Assembly (NCBI RefSeq): GCF_016907835.1
Contig: NZ_JAFBCT010000001.1
Location: 3,906,001-3,970,000, forward strand
Length of the DNA: 64,000 nt
Source: Agromyces cerinus
GTDB lineage: Bacteria > Actinomycetota > Actinomycetes > Actinomycetales > Microbacteriaceae
Direction of reading: 5' to 3'
Below, in pieces: positions 50,441 through 58,848 of this stretch (position 1 is the stretch's first letter; every line of letters starts with the position of its first letter). A model generated the notes under the pieces. It was not told the DNA's origin and did not search any database. It was given only the letters and a program-made list of their open reading frames with translations. The position numbers were made by a program, and so were the translations under genes.

Positions 50441-50519
50441 CGGTTGAGCCTGTCGAAACCGAGCTCGAATCCTGCGGGTTGAGCCTGTCGAAACCCAGGT
50501 CTCGACAGGCTCGACCAAC
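50441..50519. repeat. Cluster of three dispersed short repeats
   Basis: Two direct copies of CGGGTTGAGCCTGTCGAAACC type (50441-50460 and 50474-50495) and one inverted relative, GGTCTCGACAGGCTCGACCAA (50498-50519). The last two can form a long hairpin between the convergent hexapeptide and sulfatase genes, a position suited to transcript termination. Confidence 0.8.
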
Positions 50520-50524
50520 AGACG

Positions 50525-52891
50525 CTACTGGCGCGCCATCGCCACCCGCAGGCGTTCCTCCGGGTCGATCAGGTGGTCGTGGTCGTCGTCGCCGGTGTCG
50601 ATCTGCACCCAGTGGATCTTGCCGGTGAACCGGCTCGACTGCGGTGTGTAATCGGGGCTGACCGCCGTGCCGGATTCGTAGCCCACATCGGTCGTCTCGT
50701 CGGCGGAGAAGACCATCGGCTGTGTGGCGCCGACTCGGCCGGTGCCCACGGCCTCGCCGTCGTAGTACAGCGTGACGCCCCCGCCCTTGGCGAGCCCGCC
50801 GCCATCGTAGGCGAACTCCATGCGCACCTGGTGGTTCCCGGCCGGGATCGGCGTCTCGGCCTCGGTCTCGAACGAATGGATGCCGAGCACGTTGTAGACA
50901 AACTTCAGCTTCCCGCCGCTCACGAAGACGCTCCACCCGCCGAAGCGGCCGCCCTGGGCGATGATCACTCCCTCGGCCCCGCCCTCGGGCACGTCGACCT
51001 CGGCGGTGACCGAGAACGACTTGTTCTTGATGCTGACGACGCTGTTCTCCGAGAGCCGCCCCATGCCGGCGAAGAACAGCTGGGAGCTCCCGTGGATCAG
51101 GGTCGGCCGGCCCGCGATCTCGGGGTTGAGTCGATCGGCGGTGCGGTCGTCGAGCGGCAGCACGTTGTACTTGACCGCTTCGATGAGCCAGAGCCGCTGC
51201 AGCTCGTGCAGGCGCTCAGGCTGCTCGGCCGACAGGTCGCGAGCCTGGCTGAAGTCGCCGCTGCCGTCGTAGAGCTCCCACACGTCGTCGTCGAATGCGA
51301 CCGTCGCGCCGCCGACCATGACCCACGGAGTGCGGTGCTTCGTGACCGCGCTCCACCCCTTGTGGTAGATGCCGCGGTTGCCGAACATCTCGAAGTACTG
51401 CAGCTCGTGACGCTCGGGGGTATCGGGTTCGTTGAAGGAGTAGAGCATGCTCGTGCCCTCCATGGGCGACTGCATCACGCCGTTCACCATCGTCGGCTCG
51501 GGCAGCCCGGCCGCCTCGAGGATTGTGGGCGCGACGTCGATGACATGCGTGAACTGCGACCGCACGCCGCCCTGCTCTGTGATGCCCTTCGGCCAGTGCA
51601 GGATCGTGCCGTTGCGGGTGCCGCCCCAGTGCGATGCGACCTGCTTGGTCCACTGCAGCGGCGAGTTCATCGCCCAGGCCCAGCCGACCGCGTAGTGGTT
51701 GTACGAGCTCGGCGTGCCGAACTCGTCCATCTTCGAGACCATGAACTCGGGCGTCTCCAGGGCAGCCATGCCGTTGAAGTTGGCCATCTCGTTGAAGGCC
51801 CCGTTGACGGTGCCCTCGGCCGATGCCCCGTTGTCGCCGATGATGTAGTAGATGATCGTGTTCTCGAGCACGCCGAGGTCTTCGATGGCATCGATCACGC
51901 GGCCGACGTGGTGATCGGTGTGCTCGAGGAAACCGGCGTACACCTCCATCTGGCGCTCGAGCACTGGCTTGAGCTCGTCGGACATGTCGTCCCACGCGGG
52001 GATCTCGTCGTGTCGCGGGGTGAGTTCGGCATCGGCGGGGATGACGCCGAGCTCCTTCTGCCGCGCGAACGTCGCCTCGCGCTGCGCGTCCCAGCCGCCA
52101 GCGAAGGCGCCCTTGTACTTGTCGGACCACTCGCTCGGCACGTGGTGCGGGGCGTGCGTCGCGCCGGGGGCGAAGTACATGAAGAACGGCTTGTCTGGCA
52201 TCAGCGCCTTCTGGGTGCGGACCCAACTGACGGCGTGATCGGCGAGGTCTTCGGTGAGGTGGTATCCCTCTTCAGCCGTTGCGGGCGGCTCGACCGGAGT
52301 CGTGCCGTTGTACAGTGCGGGCTCGTACTGGTTGTTCTCACCGCCGATGAAGCCGTAGAACGTCTCGAAACCACCGCCGCCCGACGGCCAGGCGTCGAAG
52401 GGACCCATCGGCGACGACTGCCACACCGGTACCTCATGGCATTTGCCGAACTGCGCGGTCGAATACCCGTTGAGCTTCAGGGTCATCGCGAGCGGCGCCT
52501 TCGTGTTCGGCTTCAGCGAGCTGTTGCCCGGTGCCGAGGTCGCGGTCTCGGTGATGCTGCCCATGCCGACCGAGTGGTGGTTGCGCCCGCTGAGCATGGC
52601 AGCACGGGTCGGCGCGCACAGGGCGGTCGTGTGGAAGCGGTTGTACTTCAGCCCGCCTGCGGCCAACCGCTCGGCGTTCGGTGTCGCGCACGGCCCGCCG
52701 AAGGCGCTTGCTGCGCCGAAGCCGACGTCGTCGAGCAGGATCACGAGCACGTTCGGAGCCCCGTCGGGTGGCATCAGCGGCTCGATCGGTGGATACGAGG
52801 TGGCCGGATCCTTCGCGTCGTAGGTCGTGAGCCCGTGCGGCGGCCGGTCGGGGATCGGCAGCATCGTGCGGGCGTGGCGATCTGGCTTCAT
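50525..52891 (-). CDS. Type I sulfatase (arylsulfatase family)
   Basis: A 788-residue sulfate ester hydrolase. The sulfatase motif LCAPTRAAMLSGRNHH holds Cys92, which must be converted to formylglycine by a separate enzyme not seen in this window. Metal-binding segments are VILLDDVGFGAASAFGG (about 49-65) and IIGDNGASAEGTVNG; GATHAPHHVPSEW carries active-site His residues. A C-terminal beta-sandwich (about 640-770) has FVSGGKLKFVYNVLG and GGGVTLYYDGEAVGTGRVG. No signal peptide is seen, so it is predicted to be cytoplasmic. MKPDRHAR at 52891 was chosen as start; MPHPLDIG at 52921 is an alternative. Confidence 0.9.
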   Translation of the reverse strand: MKPDRHARTMLPIPDRPPHGLTTYDAKDPATSYPPIEPLMPPDGAPNVLVILLDDVGFGAASAFGGPCATPNAERLAAGGLKYNRFHTTALCAPTRAAMLSGRNHHSVGMGSITETATSAPGNSSLKPNTKAPLAMTLKLNGYSTAQFGKCHEVPVWQSSPMGPFDAWPSGGGGFETFYGFIGGENNQYEPALYNGTTPVEPPATAEEGYHLTEDLADHAVSWVRTQKALMPDKPFFMYFAPGATHAPHHVPSEWSDKYKGAFAGGWDAQREATFARQKELGVIPADAELTPRHDEIPAWDDMSDELKPVLERQMEVYAGFLEHTDHHVGRVIDAIEDLGVLENTIIYYIIGDNGASAEGTVNGAFNEMANFNGMAALETPEFMVSKMDEFGTPSSYNHYAVGWAWAMNSPLQWTKQVASHWGGTRNGTILHWPKGITEQGGVRSQFTHVIDVAPTILEAAGLPEPTMVNGVMQSPMEGTSMLYSFNEPDTPERHELQYFEMFGNRGIYHKGWSAVTKHRTPWVMVGGATVAFDDDVWELYDGSGDFSQARDLSAEQPERLHELQRLWLIEAVKYNVLPLDDRTADRLNPEIAGRPTLIHGSSQLFFAGMGRLSENSVVSIKNKSFSVTAEVDVPEGGAEGVIIAQGGRFGGWSVFVSGGKLKFVYNVLGIHSFETEAETPIPAGNHQVRMEFAYDGGGLAKGGGVTLYYDGEAVGTGRVGATQPMVFSADETTDVGYESGTAVSPDYTPQSSRFTGKIHWVQIDTGDDDHDHLIDPEERLRVAMARQ

Positions 52892-53093
52892 GACTTCCCC
52901 TATGTCGAGCGGATGCGGCATCCTCCGACGCCGTCGTCGAGGTCGCGCAGCAAGGCCCGACCCGGTCACGATAACGAGCGCTGTGCAATGCCGAATCATC
53001 CAATGTGCGTGATGCGACCCGGTGCACCCTCGGCGACGCTGAGGTGATGACCGACGCGCAAGCCGGTCGCTCAGCCATGGATCGGAGCATCGA

Positions 53094-53552
53094 ATGACGG
53101 AGCAGGCACTGGATGAACTCGGACCGGTCGACTACCTGGTCATCGAGTTCCCCGCAGGGCAGGCGGACTTCACGGGGGAGATCGCCGAGGAGCTCGTACG
53201 GCTCGTCGAGGCCGGCACGATCCGGCTCATCGACGCGATCGTGCTGACGAAGGACGCGGACGGCACCGTCGATGCGGCGGAGTTCGAAGACCTCGAGGAT
53301 CTGGGCCCGCTGGTCGTACTCGAGGCGGAGCTCGCCGAGCTGCTCGCGGCGGAGGATGTGGAGCACCTCGCGAATGCGATGGAGCCGGGCAGCGTCGCCG
53401 GGGTCATCGTCTACGAGAACCTCTGGGCAGCGCCGTTCGCCGCAGCCGCTCGCCGGGCCGGCGGTCAGCTGATCGCGAGCGGACGGATCCCGATCCAGGC
53501 GATCATCGCCTCGATCGAAGCCGACGAGGACACCGAAGAGACAGGAGCCTGA
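53094..53552 (+). CDS. DUF6325/DUF1269-like acidic protein
   Basis: A 152-residue acidic protein similar in pattern to DUF6325-type actinobacterial proteins: PVDYLVIEFPAGQADFTGEIAEELVRLVEAGTIRLIDAIVLTKDADGTVDAAEFEDL, then an alanine-rich helix LEAELAELLAAEDVEHLANAMEPGSVAGVIVYENLWAAPFAAAARRAGGQLIASGRIP. A buried GSVAGVIVYENLWA stretch may pack against membranes, and the function is unknown. The ATG follows GGAG. First of a three-gene unit with a tiny Arg-tailed peptide and a PLDc_N-like membrane protein. Confidence 0.8.
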   Translation: MTEQALDELGPVDYLVIEFPAGQADFTGEIAEELVRLVEAGTIRLIDAIVLTKDADGTVDAAEFEDLEDLGPLVVLEAELAELLAAEDVEHLANAMEPGSVAGVIVYENLWAAPFAAAARRAGGQLIASGRIPIQAIIASIEADEDTEETGA

Positions 53553-53553
53553 C

Positions 53554-53718
53554 ATGCCGCTGAGAGCTGCACGAATCGGACGCGTCGGCGTGGTCGGCGC
53601 CCCGGTCGCGAGGACGGCGGTGGTTGCCGCCGCCGTGACTCCGGGGCCGTCCCCGGTCGCGAAGGCCGCCGTGGTCGGCGCCGCCGTGACCCCTGGTCGA
53701 CGACGGCGCCGCATCTGA
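53554..53718 (+). CDS. Small repetitive peptide with arginine tail
   Basis: A 54-residue peptide, MPLRAARIGRVGVVGAPVAR..., with an internal duplication: PVARTAVVAAAVTPG is repeated as PVAKAAVVGAAVTPG. It ends in RRRRRI. The start has AGGAG seven bases upstream and lies one base after the stop of the preceding gene; the next gene starts 11 bases after its stop. This placement makes it very likely a real gene despite its size. The hydrophobic/basic composition suggests membrane or nucleic-acid binding. Function unknown. Confidence 0.65.
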   Translation: MPLRAARIGRVGVVGAPVARTAVVAAAVTPGPSPVAKAAVVGAAVTPGRRRRRI

Positions 53719-53729
53719 GGGGAGCGGTC

Positions 53730-53969
53730 ATGTCGTTGTGGGACTACCTGACCGTGTTCTTCTGGGTCTACGTCGGAATCGCGTGCCTGTGCATCTTCGT
53801 CGTGCTGATCGTCGACATCTTCCGGGACCACAGCTTGAGCGGCTGGGCGAAGGCGGCCTGGGTCGCCTTCCTCATCGTGATGCCGTTCGTCGGCTCGATC
53901 GTGTACCTGATCATGCGCGGCGGCGGCATGTCGTCACGTCGAGGCGGCGACCAGCCGATGCTCGCCTGA
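53730..53969 (+). CDS. PLDc_N-like two-helix membrane protein
   Basis: A 79-residue membrane protein with two helices: about residues 8-29 (VFFWVYVGIACLCIFVVLIVDIF) and 41-62 (AAWVAFLIVMPFVGSIVYLIMRG). The aromatic/Asp pattern DIFRDHSLSGWAKAAW and VYLIMRG are typical of the phospholipase D N-terminal (PLDc_N) small-protein family, without any catalytic domain. A Gly/Ser/Arg tail follows. Last gene of the three-gene unit, followed by a strong terminator. Confidence 0.82.
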   Translation: MSLWDYLTVFFWVYVGIACLCIFVVLIVDIFRDHSLSGWAKAAWVAFLIVMPFVGSIVYLIMRGGGMSSRRGGDQPMLA

Positions 53970-53988
53970 GGGGAACCAGGCGACGTGG

Positions 53989-54022
53989 GAGCGACAGCGG
54001 CGCCGAACCGCCGCTGTCGCTC
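53989..54022. terminator. Hairpin between convergent genes
   Basis: GAGCGACAGCGGC (53989-54001) pairs perfectly with GCCGCTGTCGCTC (54010-54022) over an 8-base loop. It serves the three-gene unit and possibly the convergent PHP gene. Confidence 0.8.
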
Positions 54023-54030
54023 GCAGTGGA

Positions 54031-55788
54031 TCAGCGCACGTCGACGAACACCGGGTTCGCGTAGAACCAGGTGTCCTGCCAGGGGTCGCCCTCCCCGTCG
54101 CCGTGTCGCAGCGGGCCGCCCGGGTCGACCGTGGCGCCGTGGTACCCGGCACCCTGGCGCTTGCCGTCACTGCCGCGGAACCGCACGTAGAACGGCCGGT
54201 CGACGTCCTCGAACACGTGTGTCAGCGTGAACGTGCCGCGCCTCGTGGTCGTGTCGAACCGTGCCGCGACGCGGGTCTCCGGTGCGCGCATGGCGTCGGC
54301 ATCCGCGGAGGCCCCGGTGACCGGGCCCGAGATGAGGTCGACGTGCGCGAGCTGCGGCACGATGCCCGCGGCGTTGGCGTAGTCGGTCGTGGTGACGGTG
54401 ATCGTCACCTCGACGTCCTGCCCGCGCCGGGCGGCGACCCGGCCGCCGAGGGTCGCGCCGGTTCCGGCTGCATTGCCCCAGCCGTTGCCCGCGCCGTTGC
54501 CGCGTCCACGACCCGTGCCGGGCATCGTCGCGCGCACGCGCACGTCGAAGCCGCTCAGCAGGTGGCCGTGGTCCACCCACATCCGCCCGAGGCGCATCGC
54601 CTGCAGCACGCCCGCATAGCTGCGGGTCGTGACGCCCGTGTGCAGCCGCGAGAACTGCCCCGGCCAGAAGTCGCTGCCGCCCTGCGGCGAACCGGTGTCG
54701 ACGGGGTCGGGTCGCTTGCCGAGCACGGCCCATCGGTCGAACTCGTTCGGGAGGCTCGCATACGGCTCACCCGGCGGGTAGGCGCCGGTCACCCAGGTGT
54801 CCTTGACGGTGAGGTGGTTGTCGGAGTTCGACGTGATCCAGAACGGCTTGCCCTCGGCGAGCATCGCGTCCCACAGGCCGCCGACCGTCGCGGTCGCCCA
54901 GTCGAAGCCGCCGTACGGGCGGTAGGCGTCGGCCGGGAGCCCGGGCCAGCTGTCCGCGCGAGGCGCGTTGGTGTACTCGCCGCGCTGGTCGCCCGCGTGG
55001 GTGTTCTGGCTGATCGCCGAGCCTTGGGCGCCGGGCGCGCCCTCCATGCCGATCATGATCTCGGGGTCGGCGTCGCGCCAGGCGCGCAGTTCGTGCGGCG
55101 AATCGATGCCGAGTCGCAGCGGGTGGTTCGCGAGCACGACGGCGTCCTCGATGAGTCCGCTGCGCTTCTGCGCGCCGAGCCAGGCGATCGCTTCGGCGGC
55201 GCGGCGCTCCCACTCGGCCTGCTGCGCGGCATTCGCCGGCCGCTCCCAGCGGTTGAGCTTGCCGTCCCATGCGAGCTCGAACGCGCGCAGCACGCGGGCG
55301 GAGTCGTGCCCGGGTGCGACGAGCACCGAACCGTGCTCGGCCGCGGGGATGTACCACTCGAGGCCCTGGAAGATCAGGAGGTCGCGGGCGTCGCGCTCCT
55401 GCTGGATCTGTTCGAGCGATGAGAACACGCCCTGCTCCGCGTGGGCGAAGTTCGCGTGCTCCGTGAAGGCGAGCCAGTCGACGCCGTATCGTTCGGCGGC
55501 GTCGAGCTGTTGGGCGAGACGGTACTTCGCGTCGTGGCTGAACTGGGTGTGAACGTGGTGGTCGCCCACGAGCCACCTGAGCGCGGGGTCGTTCGCTCCG
55601 CCGCTCGCGGCTCTGAGGGCGATCGCGGGGGCGGCTCCCGATCCAAGGGTCTGCGCACCGGTCAGCGCGCCGGCGGCGAGCACGATGCCCGCGGTGCGCA
55701 GCATGTCGCGGCGCGAGAATCCGAGCCGCGCGAGCTCGGCATCGGCATCGTGGGGGTCCGTGCAGTCAGTGGCGTGAGGGTCGCACAT
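54031..55788 (-). CDS. Tat-exported PHP-domain metallohydrolase
   Basis: A 585-residue protein with a twin-arginine signal: LGFSRRDMLRTAGIVLAAGALTGAQTLGSGAAPA (RR at about 26-27), so it is probably exported folded with metals bound. The PHP domain (about 70-420) shows the first metal motif VGDHHVHTQFSHD, then WLAFTEHANFAH, VVLANHPLRLG and ITSNSDNHLTVKD. The C-terminal part (about 430-585) is a beta-sandwich interrupted by a Gly/Asn/Arg-rich insert, GTGRGRGNGAGNGWGNAAG. PHP proteins are phosphoesterases; the substrate is unknown. The ribosome site (GGAG) is rather far upstream, so the exact start is not certain. Confidence 0.83.
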   Translation of the reverse strand: MCDPHATDCTDPHDADAELARLGFSRRDMLRTAGIVLAAGALTGAQTLGSGAAPAIALRAASGGANDPALRWLVGDHHVHTQFSHDAKYRLAQQLDAAERYGVDWLAFTEHANFAHAEQGVFSSLEQIQQERDARDLLIFQGLEWYIPAAEHGSVLVAPGHDSARVLRAFELAWDGKLNRWERPANAAQQAEWERRAAEAIAWLGAQKRSGLIEDAVVLANHPLRLGIDSPHELRAWRDADPEIMIGMEGAPGAQGSAISQNTHAGDQRGEYTNAPRADSWPGLPADAYRPYGGFDWATATVGGLWDAMLAEGKPFWITSNSDNHLTVKDTWVTGAYPPGEPYASLPNEFDRWAVLGKRPDPVDTGSPQGGSDFWPGQFSRLHTGVTTRSYAGVLQAMRLGRMWVDHGHLLSGFDVRVRATMPGTGRGRGNGAGNGWGNAAGTGATLGGRVAARRGQDVEVTITVTTTDYANAAGIVPQLAHVDLISGPVTGASADADAMRAPETRVAARFDTTTRRGTFTLTHVFEDVDRPFYVRFRGSDGKRQGAGYHGATVDPGGPLRHGDGEGDPWQDTWFYANPVFVDVR

Positions 55789-55950
55789 GGTCGTTCGCTT
55801 CTCCAGTCGTCGGGGGACGCCCGTACGGTAGGAGCGGCAGATGGCGGTCAGGAGAACGCGTGGTTGACGCATGCCTGCACCCGGTCGACCGGCGCGCGAA
55901 CGAAAACGGAGCCCTGTCACCCATAGTGACGGCACGCACCGCCGGGTCGG

Positions 55951-57021
55951 TCAGCCCGCAGCGGATGCGTCGTTCGCGAGCAACTCGTTCGCGAGCAGCT
56001 CGAGCGTCTGCTCGCGCCCGGGCGTCGCGTCGAGGGCTTCGCCGTCGTAGCTGCCGCCGATGGGCGCGAGCATGATCTCGTCGATTCCGTGGCGGGCTGC
56101 GAGGGTGCGCAGTTCGGATGCCGCGGTCGTGGGGTCGCCGATGATCCAGCGTTGCTCCATGGCCGCGATGAGCTCGTCGCCGACCGAGTCGGCGGGGGCG
56201 GCGAGCGCCTCCTCGACGGTCTCGAGCGGGCGCATCGGCCGATTGGTGCGGAGCCGCGCCATCGAGTGCATCTGGGGCAGTGCCCGGGCTCGCGCCTCTT
56301 CGGGCGTGGGGGCGACCGAGGCGTTCACCGTCAGGAACGTCTCGGGCACCGGGTGCGCCTCGCTCGGCTGGAACTCCGTGCGGTAGAGCTCGAGCGCCCG
56401 CTCGAGGCCCTCGCCCGAGAAGTGGTTCGCGAAGACGTACGGCAGGCCGAGCGAGGCGGCGAGCTTCGCCGAGTAGTCGCTCGATCCGAGCAGCCAGACC
56501 GTCGGGACCTCCGTCGCCGCCGGGGTCGCCGTGATCGCGTACTCGCGGCCGCTCGTGAGTCGCAGCGATGCTCCGTCGGGGGAGAGGAGCGACAGGATGT
56601 CGGCGATGTGGTCGGGGAACCGGTCGACGTCGGCCGTCGGTCCCGAGATGCGCAGCAGCTGCGTGATGACGGGGTCGCTGCCCGGTGCGCGCCCGATGCC
56701 CAGGTCGATGCGCCCGGGGGCGAACGCCTCGAGCGCCGCGAACTGCTCGGCGACGACGAGCGGGGCGTGGTTCGGCAGCATGACGCCCCCCGAGCCGACC
56801 CTGATGCGCTCGGTCTTCGCCGCGATCGCCGCGATCAGCACGGGCGGCGTCGTCGAGGCGACGGCCGGCATGTTGTGGTGCTCGGCGAACCAGTAGCGGG
56901 TGAAGCCGAGGCGATCGGCGAGCTGCGCGAGGCGAACGGATGCCGCGAGCGCGCCGGCACTCGTCTGGCCGGTGCGCACCGGGATGAGGTCGAGCACGGA
57001 GAGTCGGGGTGAAGAAGTCAT
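55951..57021 (-). CDS. LLM-class flavin-dependent oxidoreductase
   Basis: A 356-residue bacterial luciferase-like (alkanal-monooxygenase-type) FMN enzyme. Family hallmarks are SVLDLIPVRTGQTSAGALAAS at the N-terminus, GFTRYWFAEHHNMPAVASTTPPVLIAAIAAKTERIRVGSGGVMLPNHAPLVVAEQFAAL (about 40-98) and LGIGRAPGSDP. This MsnO8-type pattern is common in actinobacteria, and the physiological substrate is unknown. The start at 57021 is the first Met before the conserved block. Upstream lies a dispersed repeat pair. Confidence 0.9.
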   Translation of the reverse strand: MTSSPRLSVLDLIPVRTGQTSAGALAASVRLAQLADRLGFTRYWFAEHHNMPAVASTTPPVLIAAIAAKTERIRVGSGGVMLPNHAPLVVAEQFAALEAFAPGRIDLGIGRAPGSDPVITQLLRISGPTADVDRFPDHIADILSLLSPDGASLRLTSGREYAITATPAATEVPTVWLLGSSDYSAKLAASLGLPYVFANHFSGEGLERALELYRTEFQPSEAHPVPETFLTVNASVAPTPEEARARALPQMHSMARLRTNRPMRPLETVEEALAAPADSVGDELIAAMEQRWIIGDPTTAASELRTLAARHGIDEIMLAPIGGSYDGEALDATPGREQTLELLANELLANDASAAG

Positions 57022-57323
57022 CCCTGACGGCAACCGGGTCGCGATGCGCGGTATTCCGTCGTGATGCGGGTTGAGCCTGTCGAAACCGGGTCTCGACACG
57101 CTCGACCAGCAGATGCTCCCAGAGCCTGTCAGAGGGGCGACCTGGGTCCATGGAGGGTGGGTGCTGCCACTGAAACGATCGGAGGGAGACCCCTGACGCG
57201 GGGGAGACCATGCCGACGTTGGATGGGTTCTCGTTGCGAGCGCCGCCTGAGACCAGTGCGGCCGTCGGAGCGTCGCCCCGAGGGGCGCGCATGGGCCCGC
57301 GACGATCCCGAAAGGAAGCATCC
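57022..57323. other. Intergenic region with repeat pair
   Basis: A 302-base stretch between the divergent LLM oxidoreductase and FAD oxidoreductase genes. It holds a repeat pair at 57066-57109 and, beyond it, GC-rich sequence that must contain both promoters. I see no convincing gene; the open frame across it starts in the repeat (VEPVETG-type translation). Confidence 0.7.
57066..57109. repeat. Inverted pair of dispersed repeats
   Basis: GCGGGTTGAGCCTGTCGAAACC (given as positions 57066-57087) is followed directly by its inverted relative GGGTCTCGACACGCTCGACC (57088-57107). It is the same family as at 11714, 50441 and 5573. Confidence 0.8.
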
Positions 57324-58766
57324 GTGAACACCCCCGTGCCGTCGGCCGCAACGACCGACTCCGCCACGCTCTCGCTCCGCGAGGCGCTCGCGCTCCTCGA
57401 CGACCGCATCGCCGGTCGCGTGCTGATCTCCGGCGACCCCGGATGGGACGAGGCCCGCTCGGCCTGGAACCTCGCCGTCGACCAAAACCCCGCCGCGATC
57501 GTCGTCGCGACGACCTCCGACGACGTCGCGCACACCGTGCGTGCGGCGGCGGAGTTCGGTCTCGCCGTCGCCCCGCAGGCCACCGGCCACAATGCCGGCC
57601 CGCTCGCGGCGAACGACGGGCTCGCCGGCGCGATCCTGCTGCGCACCCACGAGATGCGGGGTGTCGAGATCGACGCCGAGTCGCGCATCGCCCGCGTCGA
57701 GGCCGGCGCCCAGTGGGGCGATGTCGTCACCGAAGTCGCGCCGCTCGGGCTCACCGCGCTCGCCGGTACCGCCCACGATGTCGGCGTCATCGGCTACACG
57801 CTCGGCGGCGGGGTGAGCTGGCTCGCCCGCTCGCACGGACTCGCCGCCAACCACGTCGTCGCGATCGAACTCGTCACGGCCGACGGAGTCGCCCGCCGGG
57901 TCGACGCCGAGAACGATGCCGAGCTGTTCTGGGCGCTCCGCGGTGGTGGCGGCGACCTCGGCGTCGTCACCGCGCTCGAGTTCGGTCTCTTCGACGTGCC
58001 GGCGTTGAGCGCCGGCATGCTGCTCTGGCCGATCGAGCGCACGGCCGAGGTGCTCACCGCCTGGTCGGACTGGATCGACGGCATCCCGACCTCGGTGACC
58101 TCGACCGCCCGCGTGCTGCGCCTGCCGCCGATGCCGGAACTGCCGCCCTTCCTCTCGGGCCGTGCGCTCGTCGTCGTCGAGGTCGCGATGCAGGAGGACC
58201 CGGCACGGGTCGACGAGCTGCTCGCGCCGCTCCGCGCCCTCGCGCCCGAGGTCGACACGGTGCACCCGCAGTCCTCGGCCGAGCTGCTGCAGCTGCACAT
58301 GGATCCGCCGCAGCCGGTGCCCGGACTCGGCGACGGCATGCTGCTCGCCGAACTGACCTCTGCCGCGATCCGCGCCTTCGTCGGCGCGGTCGGGCCGGAT
58401 GCCTCTTCGGCCCTGCTCTCCGCCGAGATCCGCCACCTCGGCGGCATGATGGATCCGGGCGTCGCGCGCGCCGCGGCATCCGTGCAGGGCACGCCGCAGC
58501 CGGGCGTCACCGCAGGCTTCGATGCCGGCTTCCTGCTGTTCGGGGTCGGCATCGCGATGCCCGACAACGGCGAGGCGCTCGCCGCGTCGCTCGGCCGGCT
58601 GCTCTCGGCCGTCGAGCCGTGGAGCGCCGGCAGCGACTACCTGAACTTCGCCGAGCACGCCCGCCCCGCCGAGCGGTTCTTCGGCGACGACCTCGAGCGG
58701 CTGCGTGCGGTCAAGCGGGCCGTCGACCCGACGGGCGTGATGCGTTCGAACCACCCGATCGGGTGA
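57324..58766 (+). CDS. FAD-linked oxidoreductase, BBE-like (covalent FAD type)
   Basis: A 480-residue oxidase of the FAD_binding_4/BBE family (as in 6-hydroxynicotine oxidase or berberine-bridge enzymes). The FAD domain has AIVVATTSDDVAHTVRAAAEFGLAVAPQATGHNAGPLA (about 50-90) with a His in the ATGHNAG motif at the usual covalent-attachment site, then AGAQWGDVVTEVAPLGLTALAGTAHDVGVIGYTLGGGVSWL and FWALRGGGGDLGVVT. The C-terminal BBE segment is YLNFAEHARPAERFFGDDLERLRAVKRAVDPTGVMRSNHP. The GTG at 57324 follows AAAGGAAG. The substrate is unknown. Confidence 0.9.
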   Translation: MNTPVPSAATTDSATLSLREALALLDDRIAGRVLISGDPGWDEARSAWNLAVDQNPAAIVVATTSDDVAHTVRAAAEFGLAVAPQATGHNAGPLAANDGLAGAILLRTHEMRGVEIDAESRIARVEAGAQWGDVVTEVAPLGLTALAGTAHDVGVIGYTLGGGVSWLARSHGLAANHVVAIELVTADGVARRVDAENDAELFWALRGGGGDLGVVTALEFGLFDVPALSAGMLLWPIERTAEVLTAWSDWIDGIPTSVTSTARVLRLPPMPELPPFLSGRALVVVEVAMQEDPARVDELLAPLRALAPEVDTVHPQSSAELLQLHMDPPQPVPGLGDGMLLAELTSAAIRAFVGAVGPDASSALLSAEIRHLGGMMDPGVARAAASVQGTPQPGVTAGFDAGFLLFGVGIAMPDNGEALAASLGRLLSAVEPWSAGSDYLNFAEHARPAERFFGDDLERLRAVKRAVDPTGVMRSNHPIG

Positions 58767-58848
58767 CTGGGGGCTGTCGCTCGCGCCCCGGCCTTCATAG
58801 GCTGGGGTGCGAGCGACATCGTCGTCGCACGACCTTGGGGGAGGAACG

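Noticed and set aside
57061..57327. Small plus-strand frame beginning MMRVEPVETG
   Set aside because: The start is a translated dispersed repeat, a known annotation artefact in this family; no ribosome site.
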